From: Ampullaceana balthica
Lineage: Eukaryota > Mollusca > Gastropoda > Lymnaeidae
Assembly: GCA_944989445.1 (NCBI GenBank)
Contig: CALYLW010001013.1
Coordinates: 431,892 to 495,891 of the forward strand
Direction: 5' to 3'
Length of the DNA: 64,000 bases
Below, piece by piece: positions 11,391 through 21,923 of the stretch. The notes below the pieces were generated by a model, which saw nothing but the letters and a program-made list of their open reading frames with translations, was not told where the DNA came from and did no database searches. The first letter of the stretch is position 1, and every line of letters starts with the position of its first letter. A program made the position numbers and the translations under genes.

Positions 11391-13864
11391 AGTGTTTTTA
11401 TTTATTTATTAGAGTTAGTTATCTTAATGACGCGGACAGTTTTGTTTAAAAGTTCAACAGTGTTTGTTTGTTTTTCTTTCTCCATATACTATTGGTACCA
11501 AATTTGGTAATTTTTTAAAACATTGCTTGGCGTATTTTTGCAACGGGTGTTGTAAATAATTTTTAACTGAGGTTGTTTTTTTTTATTCGTAAGAGTAGTT
11601 TTTGAAAAGTAATTTATTATTCTGTATATTAATTTTAATTTTTGTAAACAATTTTTCTGACTATTGTATTTTGTTGTCTAGTTTTAAACCGAAATTCAAG
11701 TGTAAAATCTCTTGTAAATTTTTGTAAGGAAGGTTATAATTTATGGTTTTGGTTCAAATTTACACATTTTATAAATCAGTAATTGTTAACATTGGTAGGT
11801 AATTTTTGAGGAAGGGAAAATATGTGAAAACAGCTTATCGTTGTAGCGAAAGTTTATGAAGCTATAGTGTATCACTAGGGGTTATTACAAGTGATTGGTA
11901 AAGATTTACAGGTTTATGTTTATACTTGGAACACTAACGATTTGATGCTGTGGTATCTAGTGGTTACCACATGTTGTTAATAGACGAGAGTGTCTTATTG
12001 ATCAGGGAAGGGAAACAGATGGGTTAAGCTACATGCGAAAATATGCAGGCTGGTGAAATATAAAATACTACTCGACCAGATTCCTTTATACAGGCTGAAA
12101 AGTTTCACGTTTGCGATAATTAAACATGTGTTGGCCACAATCCGGTGTAGAAATTTAGGGGAGATGAATTGATTTTCTTTTTCATTAGGTTGTGACTTAT
12201 CGTTGAGTAATATCTTTAAATAACATTATATTAAAAGACGTCTTCCTGACTTTTGTGTTAAGAATTATAGTGGCTGCAGTAGTTTGTTCGTTTCATCCAC
12301 TCCCTAGGTTGCTGTTGTTTGTTCATTATATGTTTTTTCACATGTATACAACAAACCGGTACAATAAACCTAAAAGTTAGCTCCTCGTTTCCGATCTTTA
12401 AGGTCCATACATGGGACGACTTACAAGCGCATTTTTAAAAATTATTTTTTTAAATTTTTAAAAAAATTTTTGTTGTTGTTTTTTTGTTTTGTTTATGTAA
12501 TCTAAGCTTTGAGTTTTAGAGTTATGTTTTACAAAGAGGAACTCATACTGTCACATGACACGATATTTTTACATTAAGGCTCTAAGTTTCTCCCCTTTTA
12601 GTCTCATCTTTTTAATAGATGTGATAGAAAGTCCTAGGTTAAGACTAGCTGTATTTAGTTTTATGTTCTGTCCAAATGACCCCTAACTACGAATAGGTTG
12701 TTCTTTGGTTTTGTTGACAAAAATTGTATATGTAAGGGTGTACCCCAACCTAGACATTGTTTTCTCTAGGAGATGTGAAGATTTTTTTTCTACGTACGTA
12801 GGGTTCAGGAAAGTTGAGGGATTGGGAGGTAACCATTATAAAATTGATTGTTGTACTTATAAGTGCGATGAAAGTGTTGTCAGGTAAGTAAGATTTAGAA
12901 AGTTTTAGGTACAGGCGGTAATCACATCATGGATGGTTTTAACAACCATTGGATAAAGTTGCTCTGTCTGAGAAAACTTTAGAAAATATTTTATGTGCCG
13001 GGTGGTAATCCCTAACATGACCTGTAAGGATGTATGCTAAGATACAAAGTCAGTAAGGGTGGTAGAACATATTCTTGTTAGGGTGATGATAGTTGGGTGC
13101 ATGGAAGAAGTGCTCAGGTTGTCGACAAGGGAGAACAAATGTATGCCGTTGGAGTAATAGTAACAGACTTGGAATTTGTCGGGCGTGTTTGTAAAAGAGA
13201 GTAAGGGAAACAGCGTTGTCATGCTCACGAACTAAGTAGGAAGGGAGAACAAAGATACACCGCTCGAGTAAAAGTAAACTTGTAGAAAGACAAACGGTCG
13301 TGATAAAGAAGACGATGGTCATGTTTTCTTTTAAGGGAGGGTTATACATTTTTTCCTAGAACCACATTTAACAACATCGCTGTTCCATCTTTCTTCCTTC
13401 GTTTATTTGTGGTTGTAACTGTGTTTAATTTTGTTGATGTCGTAGACTTCAATAGGTCTTTCTAAGCATTTAGAAATCTTCTTTTGTCTTGATAATCATT
13501 TTGTCGACAGGTTGAGATTTCATTTTTTCTTCTGAGGGTTTTCTTTTAGTTTCAAAAGGAATGATTTTTGAGGAGAGGAGACATAACCATTTGAATACCA
13601 AACATAAGTGCACAGTTCAACGTTACATGGTTCGCGCCATTTACATGATCGATTTGAGCTATCGTGTATCCGCTATGTCCGATTAGAAGCCCATCACAGG
13701 AGGTATGGTGGTCGCAACCTACCAGACTAGAAGAATTTTTCGTTCGACTAGTGAAACAGATAAACAAGAACGATGATGATGATGATGATGAACTTGTCAT
13801 GTTTCTTAGTGACCCTAGGTGTTACACGACGGTTATAAGACATTAACGATAGATGATAATAAGA
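11391..13864. other. Interior of the Polinton-like element, no recognisable gene
   Basis: About 2.5 kb of mixed composition, with short open frames only (12,705-12,887 plus; 13,050-13,349 and 13,552-13,800 minus). None has a motif I recognise. A (GAT)n run at about 13,772-13,791 accounts for the Asp- or Ser-rich runs in two of the frames. If a cargo gene was once present, it is too decayed to see by eye. Confidence 0.5.
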
Positions 13865-15488
13865 CTGAGAATCCCTAATTAAGAAAAAACACTAAGAAAA
13901 TGATTCCCTTGAAATTAAAAAAATATGTCCCTGTCCCTAAGAGGAGAACTTCTACCTAAGAAACAACAAAAAACAAGAACCTTCAACTTATAAAATATTG
14001 TCAAGGGTAGATGAGCACATCTAATTATGAAAACAAAATACAACCAAAAAGACCATTGAACTTTATAAAACTGTCCGTGACATTAAGATAAGCACCTCTA
14101 ATGAATTTAAATTAAAAAAATTTAAAATTTAAAAAATGAAGAAAATGACTCGCTTAACCTTATCAAATATTACTACTACTAGCTGATCCCATCTAGTTAA
14201 GAAAAGAAACATAAAAGACATCTTGACTTAAACTACTAATCTAATAAAAACTATTACAAGGAAGAAAGGAAACACCGTTAAACTTAGAAAATATTCCCGA
14301 TACTAAGATAAGAAGCATGGCTAAAGCTGTCAAATAAACTTAGTGTAAACCCTAGAATTAAGAAACACTACGAACAAAAAAGACCTTTCATAACATAGAC
14401 CTCCACACTAAGATGAAAACTTTTGCTTTAATATAAAAAAGCCTATAAAACTACAACTACAATTATTTAAATTTACAAAGAAAACAACCTTAAATTAACC
14501 ACCAACATCTGCAATTGCCCACGTCCATACCCCTCTCCTCATTTGTACTATTGATTTTAACCTAAAACAACGCATTACTTGTCCTGGACCACATTCCATA
14601 CCCCCACTAACTTAGTAAAACGGTCATACAGCCAGTGGTAACATCTGTCCATCCAAACCCTCTCGTCGTTTGTACTATTGATTTTAACCTAAACCCACGT
14701 ATTCTAAATCCACTTCGTCAGTTTTAGTACATACTTTATACTACCACATCTATACTAACATCAGATCAACAGCCAAACCCGCGCTTTTTTCCACCCCTCC
14801 TAAATTTGTCTAATTAATTATAATATATACTAAACCCTTCCTAATTGTAACTTATGCCATCGACTGCCCCCCCACTATGTTATTTGAATTAAATTCCCCA
14901 CCAACAACAACTGTCCAGCAGAGTACCCCAAATAAAATACATCGCCTAACAACCTGAAGCACATAAAAACCGTGCTTAAAACCCTTAAATACGACCATTC
15001 AACAAATAAAATACAATTAAAAAATAATAAAATAACTTGAGAACCACTTAATAATTAAATGAAAAATGATTTGAGGAACACTTAATACTTAAAATAAATA
15101 TTAAAAAGTTAAAAATTAAACAATTGAATACATTGAAAAAAAATAAAAAAGGGGAAGTAACCCTTAAATTCATGATTATCCCCCTTTAAACACCTGGAAA
15201 TTTGAATTTCCCGACATACGTCCTACATATAACAATATGATATCCTAATTAACATGATATTAATTAATACAACAATGTTGTATAACAACATGATATCCTA
15301 ATTAACATAATTATCATGACAGCCTAATTAACTTGTCTAACACTCATTAACATGTTGTATAACAACATGACACCTCTAATTAACATAATTAATTACCGCG
15401 TGTCGCCGCCGGTAAAGGCAACAGCTGTAGTGGCGTCACGGTGGCGCGCCACCAAAAGTATACCCGTTTCAGCCATTCCTATACTACT
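13865..15488 (-). repeat. Right long terminal inverted repeat (~1,624 bp)
   Basis: The reverse complement of 8,402-10,021. The match begins at CTGAGAATCCCTAATTAAG on the inside and runs to ATACTACT at the tip. The two arms stay closely similar over their full length, so insertion was recent or the arms have been homogenised. Confidence 0.92.
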
Positions 15489-15494
15489 GACATC

Positions 15495-15677
15495 AAACTA
15501 CAACTGAGAGCAATCCTTTTCAAAGTTGAAAAGAATATAAAATAAGTTAGAATTTGCATGGGACAACAAAGACTGAATATGCTCTCTCTAATGAGCATTG
15601 AAAAGGAACTTGTAAGCTTTCTTAGCTTTACTGACTTGATTGATAACTTCACCATGAGAAAAATTCGCAAACGATAG
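15495..15677 (+). pseudogene. hAT transposase, C-terminal part, decayed
   Basis: The translation just past the TSD reads QSFSKLKRI then a stop. After a frameshift it gives MGQQRLNMLSLMSIEKEL from 15,558, ending at a TAG at 15,675-15,677. A short Phe-Ser-x-Leu-Lys block, then an R-L-x-x-L-x-L-x-S-I-E block, is the C-terminal dimerisation and catalytic-end signature of ZMYM1-type hAT transposases. It is in the orientation and place expected to continue the fragment ending at 8,395. The stop and frameshift show decay independent of the 7.1-kb insertion. Confidence 0.8.
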
Positions 15678-15767
15678 TTGTAGGTTCAAATAATAATAAT
15701 ACATATTTTTCAATAATTTTGTTACTTCAACTAGAGAAAATAATTCTCTACCCCAAGAAAAAAAAAG

Positions 15768-17267
15768 TTTTAATAAAATAAATAAATAAGAAAAACCCGT
15801 AAAAAACCAAGTTTTTGACTATAAATCCTTTATGTACGAGAAGTAATTAAAAGAATGTTCATTATAATACGCAGCGCCAGACCATCCAGAAATACAAAAT
15901 TGCAGTTGTGTCGTAAAACATGTTTAATATAATGCGCACCGATCAGGAATATGTTTATAAAAAGAGCTGTCAATAAAATACGCACCTTATTGCGCGACAG
16001 AAAGGTTGTTCAATATAATACGCACCGCGACGCTCTATCTCAAAAAATATCATGATACATTGGAATAAATAAAATAATCTAAAAAATCAATAATTTAATG
16101 ACGGTACATGCGATCGATCTGAAATTTTGATACATTGTTTTTATCATCGGTACAAAACTGCCTGCAAAATTTCAGCTCGCTATCTTGCGAGCAAGTGGGT
16201 TAAAAATCGCACAAACGTTTTCGCGACAAGGTCGGTCGGCCGCAGACACCACGAGTTAATATAAAGGATTTAATAAGAAAAACCCGTAAAAAAACCAAGT
16301 TTTTGACTATAAATCCTTTATGTACGAGAAGTAATTAAAAGAATGTTCATTATAATACGCAGCGCCAGACCATCCAGAAATACAAAATTTCAGTTGTGTC
16401 GTAAAACATGTTTAATATAATGCGCACCGATCAGGAATATGTTTATAAAAAGAGCTGTCAATAAAATACGCACCTTTTTGCGCGACAGAAAGGTTGTTCA
16501 ATATAATGCGCACCGCGACGCTCTATCTCAAAAAATAGCATGATACATAGGAATAAATAAAATAATCTAAAAAATCAATAATTTTATAACGGTACATGCG
16601 ATCGATCTGAAATTTTGATACATTGTTTTTATCATCGGTACAAAACTGCCTGCAAAATTTCAGCGCGTTATCTTGCGAGCAAGTGCGTTAAAAATCGCAC
16701 AAAAGTTTTGGCGACAAGGTCGGTCGGCCGCAGACACCACGAGTTAATATAAAGGATTTAATAAGAAAAACCCGTAAAAAACCAAGTTTTTGACTATAAA
16801 TCCTTTATGTACGAGAAGTAATTAAAAGAATGTTCATTATAATACGCATCGCCAGACCATCCAGAAATACAAAATTGCAGTTGTGTCGAAAAACATGTTT
16901 AATATAATGCGCACCGATCAGGAATATGTTTATAAAAAGAGCTGTCAATAAAATACGCACCTTTTTGCGAGACAGAAAGGTTGTTTAATATAATACGCAC
17001 CGCGACGCTCTATCTCAAAAAATAGCATGATACATAGCAATAAATAAAATAATCTAAAAAATCAATAATTTAATGACGGTACATGCGATCGATCTGAAAT
17101 TTTGATACATTGTTTTTATCATCGGTACGAAACTGCCTGCAAAATTTCAGCTCGCTATCTTGCGAGCAAGTGGGTTAAAAATTGCACAAAAGTTTTGGCG
17201 ACAAGCAAGCAAGCAAGCAAGGTCGGTCGGTCGGCCGCAGACACCACGAGTTAATATAAAGGATTTA
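15768..17267 (+). mobile_element. Family B element, tandem trimer (~488-bp units)
   Basis: Three head-to-tail units start near CCCGTAAAAAACCAAG and have equivalent points at 15,811, 16,299 and 16,786. Each runs from GACTATAAATCCTTTATGTA to ACACCACGAGTTAATATAAA followed by GGATTTA. The near-ends ATAAATCCTTTAT and ATAAAGGATTTA are inverted repeats. Each unit carries several TATAAT(A/G)CGCA(C/G)CG motifs. Units are nearly identical, so the amplification is recent. The last unit has expanded AAGC and GGTC simple repeats (about 17,204-17,233). The family is non-coding; its class is unknown. Confidence 0.85.
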
Positions 17268-17929
17268 AAAATACGGAATAACGCGTATTATTATTCTTTA
17301 TTGGAGAGCGTTCGTAACCACAAAACAGCGTAAGTCGGGATGGGACCGTCGTATCCGGGGGACTACCTGTATATAAAAATGCATATCATGCCTTTAATAA
17401 ATATATATATAACAAAATATTAACTCAAAGACATTTAATTCATAATTTTCGTCTAGAAAAAACATCAACAAAGAAAAACCATCTTTTGTAAAAATCTTAT
17501 CCCCTCCCACACCCCACTGTGATGGGGGGAGTCGTGAGGTGGGATTTCGTCCATGTTGTCGGCGTGTCAAAGTCCAAATAGCATTATATCTTTTAAAACA
17601 TAAGACACTGCCTCTTTCATGTCAAGCCTTTTTTAAAGATCTCTCAACTGCGACGTTTCTTTTCTTTTTTTCCTAATTTGTGTTAATGTTGTTTGTGTGT
17701 TGGGACTGTTTTAGTACTGCAAGTTAACTGATATTTTGTTAATAAAAAGTTTTCGCGTTTAACGTATTTCTTTGTATTTCTTAATTTCTTTCTAGATGAA
17801 AAAAACGTGTGTTCATTTAATTTCTGACATAAAATCGTACACAGTAAAATTTTAGGCTCGGGTGTCACCCCCCTGTGTGGTGTCACCCGGGGCGGCCCGC
17901 CCCCCTCGCCCCCCCTAGTGACGCCACAG
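17268..17929. other. 3' non-coding end of the hAT element
   Basis: AT-rich DNA with a C-rich patch near 17,508-17,530, ending in a G/C-rich subterminal region of CACCCGGGGCGGCCCG and the TIR. The minus-strand open frame 17,683-17,952 crosses the element end and TSD and is not a credible gene. Confidence 0.6.
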
Positions 17930-17937
17930 GGTGGGAT

Positions 17938-19279
17938 TATTATTGTATGCATTGATCATTAAAAGTTAAAATTATTTTTAAAAATCAAGCGACTTCCTTT
18001 TTAACTATTATCATCGCTTTAAATTTAACTGTAGCTGAATTAAAATACACTTATCATGTTATTTGTTTTGTTTTGGTTTTTATTAAAGGCTTTTGTTAGA
18101 AAAAAAAGAAATTCATTGTAGTTTTTTTCTCTACTAATCAATAAAAAAATAACATTTTAACAAATATATTTAATAAAAGAGGAAGTGTTAATTTTTCATT
18201 GTGTTGTATTTTGCATTCAGCATATAATATGGTCTGACAATTTGGTAACATTATCTTTTGCAATAAAAAATTTGATGTAATATTTCACAAGGTTTCAAAT
18301 TTAAATACAAATATTAATATTAAAGCAAGCAAAACATTATAACAATAACTCCAATTCTATAGAGGTTAGAAGGATGATTATTTTTTGTGTAAATCTTATT
18401 TATAGATAAGATTTTGAAATGATGTGTTATATTATATTATGTATAGTTAAAGAAAATATTAGACATTACATGTATTATAAAAAAATACAAAATATTTTAT
18501 ATTGCCAAGTTCACTAATAAAATATAACAACATTTAACTTATTAATCGAAAATATTGGTCAATCATAGATGTACAAAAAATTAGTTGAAGTTAAAATTAC
18601 ATTTAAACATGTCTGATTAGTGTTTCTAAATTTAATATTTTAAATGATGAAGCTATTTAAAATTATTTCTACAAAAATGGAGTGTAAAAGTTTTATAAGG
18701 ATAAAATATTGTAATAAAATAATACTTTTTTCATTATCCTAGAAAAGTAATGTAATTTTCAAGAAGACAAAGTGACAAATTTTAACCGTTTTGGGTTTTG
18801 AATATTGCTCTTTAAAATAAAAAAAAATTGCTTATTTACAGAACAAAAAAACAATGATAAATATTTTTATTACCTATTTTATAAGAAAAACTTGTAAAAA
18901 AATAAGATTAAAATAAAATGGTATTGAAATGTTGCATCTTTTATAATCAATTTGTTTAGCACTCTACAAGGTTACTTAGTATTATTGAACTAAAAATATA
19001 TAAATTTTATAAAGACAAAGTTTCCATTCTTTTTTTCAAAAGAAACAGTTGATAAGACCAAACCAAGTTTCATATTTTTAAAAATCTCCAGGTTTCTCAC
19101 ATTATATTGTGTATACACTGTGTGAATGCTTTACATTTTTAAGCCAACCACAGTCATTTTGCTGTTATAACAACACTCTTTAATCAGCACTTAAAAATTA
19201 TATTATGTTGAAAAGTGCATACCTTTGATATATTTTTGTATTTCATATTTTCAAGGAAAAGTAAAAAGTTAATATGGAA
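17938..19279. other. AT-rich intergenic DNA, no gene seen
   Basis: Very AT-rich sequence with homopolymer runs. No coding, RNA or repeat feature was recognised. Confidence 0.55.
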
Positions 19280-19749
19280 GCACTTAGGCTATTCAACTCT
19301 TGCGTAATCCCTGTACTGGATATGAAAGCGGGAAATCCACTCAAGCTATAGAAAAGAAAGTAGTTGTCTTCGAGAATAAATGCCTGCGAAAAATTTTGAA
19401 TATAAAATGGAGTGATTTTAAATCAAATGAAACAATAAGAGAAGAAACCAACCAAGAATATGTGTCAACCTTTATAAGGTGAAGGCGTTGGAATTATATC
19501 GGTCATGTTCTTCGAATGGACGAGAGAAGACTACCACGTCAGGCGTTCATATGGACACCAAAAGGCAAAAGAAAACAAGGAAAACCAAAGGAAACCCTAC
19601 GTAGAACAATCAAAAGAGAAAGCTCAACCACGGGTCTAAGAAATAATCAAGATCTAATACAATTGGCGACGGATCGTCATAAATGGAAATCAATGACTTC
19701 TGCCCTATGTGCCGTCTTCGGCCCGAGAGGAACTAACTAACTAACTAAG
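19280..19749 (+). pseudogene. RTE-type LINE, 3' end of the reverse transcriptase ORF
   Basis: The frame from about 19,300 reads AIEKKVVVFENKCLRKIL, a TGA at 19,480, then RRWNYIGHVLRMDERRLPRQ and TPKGKRKQGKPKETLRRT. It ends in DRHKWKSMTSALC at a stop by 19,740. The R-R-W-x-x-I-G-H-V-L-R-M block, the P-K-G-K-R-K-x-G-K-P-K block and the final D-R-x-x-W motif are typical of the C-terminus of RTE-like non-LTR reverse transcriptases common in invertebrates. An ACTA/AACT simple tail at about 19,731-19,748 fits the short tandem tails of such elements. The polymerase and endonuclease domains are absent (5' truncation), and a frame change near 19,300 and the internal stop make it dead. Confidence 0.85.
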
Positions 19750-20575
19750 GACCATCAGAAGTGGTTTAATTTTACGTTACAAGATTTGACGGAAGGATGG
19801 ATGGAAAATACAACATACAAACAGTGTGATTTAAATAAAAGCGTGTAATAAAACAACTGGATCATGACTATTAAAAAAAAGAAAACATGGAAACCTAAAT
19901 AAGGTCGAAATAATCTACACAGTGTTTGAAAAATCCTATCGCTGGCAGAATTGCCTCTCGCCTTAACCAGTTCATTTCCACATTCTATGTCGTTTTCCAT
20001 ATTTGGAAATGTCAGCTTTATAAAACTCAGTGTAGACTTTGTTCTAAGCGAATCCTAACATTTAAGGAAATTGTGTCCCTAAAAACAGGGACCGAACACA
20101 AGTGTCTTAACACTTGTAGTTATACGAGAAATGTTCTGGAAATGTATAACTATATACGACGCGCGTTTCTTTGGTCGTAATTATATTACATTAATTTTAA
20201 AACGGCAATATTAAAATCTTTCGTTTTTAACGACCTTCCATTTTTTATTATCTTTTAAATACTTTTCTAAAATTTTACTTGTGTATTTACTAACAATATA
20301 TATATATATAAAGTATGCAATTAAAAAATAAATATATATTGTAATATAAAATGCACAATGGTTATTTCGCTTTGATAAACGTTTTTAGCCTTTAACAAAG
20401 ATTTAACATAGTACATCTTAAATTATCATAATTAACATTATAATTGTATTATTTTGTTATATTTGTGTAAGTGGATAAATATACAATTTACTATTCTAAA
20501 CTCTAGTACACACTTGGGTGTCTTACATCATTGTGTACAACCGAGGCACTTGAATCTGATATTGATATCCAATAA
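19750..20575. other. AT-rich intergenic DNA, no gene seen
   Basis: Contains a short (TA)n run at about 20,299-20,311. The open frames 19,755-20,000 (minus) and 19,926-20,180 (plus) overlap on opposite strands and show no known motif. Confidence 0.5.
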
Positions 20576-20755
20576 GCTGAAATATAGTATACACACAAAG
20601 GCCATACACTTTCATATATATTGAACCTATTACACAATCAACTAAAATATAGTACACACTCCGAGGTCGTACACTTTCATATATATTGAACGTATTACAC
20701 AATCAACTAAAATATAGTACACACTCCGAGGTCGTACACTTTCATATATATTGAA
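20576..20755. repeat. 65-bp tandem repeat, about 3 copies
   Basis: Units contain AAAATATAGTACACACTCCG and TACACTTTCATATATATTGA. The second and third copies are nearly identical; the first has diverged. Confidence 0.92.
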
Positions 20756-21754
20756 ACATCCAATACCTCTATATAATTGAAGGAATCTTTGACATAACAC
20801 CGCAGCAGTTTTATTTTAATTTCATTAGTTCTTGTTTGTTTGCTGATAAAGGCTTTGTTGATATATGGCTGAAAGGTTCCTTTTAACATGCAGATGGTTG
20901 TAGTAAAGTGTAATTGTCACTTTTGTTTGAAAGCCATGAAATAAATATTCGTTAAAATGTAGAGAAAGAGAGAAAAATGATATGTCATTTAAATATTAAT
21001 CGTATTAATAAGGGCATTGAAAAAGTGTTCATTTAGGTGAAATATTTGTTGTTTTTATATTCTTTATTTTAAGTGGTGCACTTTCAAATATCTTTATTTG
21101 TCTGATTAAGGTTCACATTTTTTCGTGTAAGCATTTTAAATAGAACTTTGCCAATAATCTTTGACGCAATAATCTAATGTAACAGATAAGATATTATTAT
21201 GCTTTACATTGAAAAAAAACTCTTTATTGCTTTGGCTTTTTTGAAACAAAGCAGCGGTCTATTTTATGGCTAGTTTTTTTATTTTATATGTGCGTAAAAA
21301 ATGTCATTACAGTTGTCACATTATGCTTGGTCGCAATTATTATTTTTCTTTTTTTATATGTTTGAGTCAAACTGAGGATTTGGTTATATTGTCGTTCATA
21401 GTTTAACATTTAATAAAAATGTAGAAATTAAAACAGTTTGTTCTGAGTTTACTTACTTAATTTAAACAAAACAAAAAAGAAAAAGTGTGCACGTTAGTGT
21501 GTGGTGTGTTTTATTCCTTATAGAGATTTTATTTTATCAATAAATATAATGTAATATTACTTTCAATCTTATGAATTTGAACCAACATTGTTTCATGTTT
21601 ATAATTTATATAAGATAGTATGTATTCAGTTGTGTGCTTTGTGTAACAAATCTTGTTTCTAAAATTGAAGAGTAAGAAATTATGTTTTTTTAAAATAAAG
21701 AGTAAGCGAAATTATTATTGAGTTTTTATTATGATTTTAAAAATAACGTATGTT
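20756..21754. other. AT-rich intergenic DNA, no gene seen
   Basis: Only short open frames and homopolymer-rich DNA were found. Confidence 0.5.
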
Positions 21755-21832
21755 GTCAAGCTTTCGTGGTCAAATTCATAGAGCTATCGATTGCTGAAAT
21801 AGAGGACTTGCGTTCGATCCTTAGTTGGCGCA
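21755..21832 (+). other. Possible tRNA-like or tRNA-derived SINE relic
   Basis: The segment has an A-box-like TGGTCAAATTCATAGAGC and a B-box-like GCGTTCGATCC, about 35 bases apart. This resembles the split internal promoter of tRNA genes and tRNA-derived SINEs. The stems do not pair well enough for a functional tRNA, and I could not define an anticodon arm. It may be chance. Confidence 0.3.
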
Positions 21833-21923
21833 TTTTTTCTCTTTTCTTTAAGCTTTTTAAAACAAAATTTGATAATTAATTGTTTTTCCATGGGTTTGTC
21901 CCTGACCGAATCACTATCACATT

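Larger units (their letters stand above)
8402..15488. mobile_element. Polinton/Maverick-like non-autonomous element with 1.6-kb TIRs
   Basis: The element is 7,087 bp. It begins AGTAGTATAGGAATGGCTGA and ends with the exact reverse complement of that sequence. GACATC flanks it directly on both sides (8,396-8,401 and 15,489-15,494), a perfect 6-bp target-site duplication. Long TIRs, AG...CT termini and 6-bp TSDs are the structural hallmarks described for Polinton/Maverick elements. The interior (10,022-13,864) shows none of the genes expected of that class: no family-B polymerase, retroviral-type integrase, packaging ATPase, protease or capsid. It is therefore either a deletion derivative or an unrelated element with convergent ends. 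The insertion splits the hAT transposase. Structure is seen directly; class assignment is inference. Confidence 0.75.
6795..17929 (+). mobile_element. hAT-superfamily transposon, 11.1 kb, nested by other elements
   Basis: The left end reads CAGAGGCGTCACTAGGG. The right end, reverse-complemented, reads CTGTGGCGTCACTAGGG. These are inverted ends with only two mismatches at the very tip. GGTGGGAT lies immediately outside both ends (6,787-6,794 and 17,930-17,937), a perfect 8-bp target-site duplication of the size made by hAT transposases. Inside are remnants of a ZMYM1-type hAT transposase on the plus strand (about 7,340-8,395 and 15,495-15,677). They are separated by a 7.1-kb Polinton-like element, and a trimer of family B lies downstream. 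Without these insertions the element would be about 2.5 kb. The transposase has stops and frameshifts, so it is non-autonomous now. Seen directly: ends, TSD and motifs. Inferred: order of nesting. Confidence 0.9.

Noticed and set aside
13050..13800. Minus-strand frames of 82-99 codons in the Polinton-like interior as cargo genes
   Set aside because: No recognisable domain; one frame owes its Ser run to a GAT repeat. Decayed cargo cannot be excluded.
8402..15488. LTR retrotransposon with 1.6-kb LTRs
   Set aside because: The terminal repeats are inverted rather than direct, there are no TG...CA ends, and no gag-pol signature.
19755..20180. Overlapping opposite-strand frames of 81 and 84 codons
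   Set aside because: Neither shows a motif, and mutual antisense overlap in AT-rich DNA is expected by chance.
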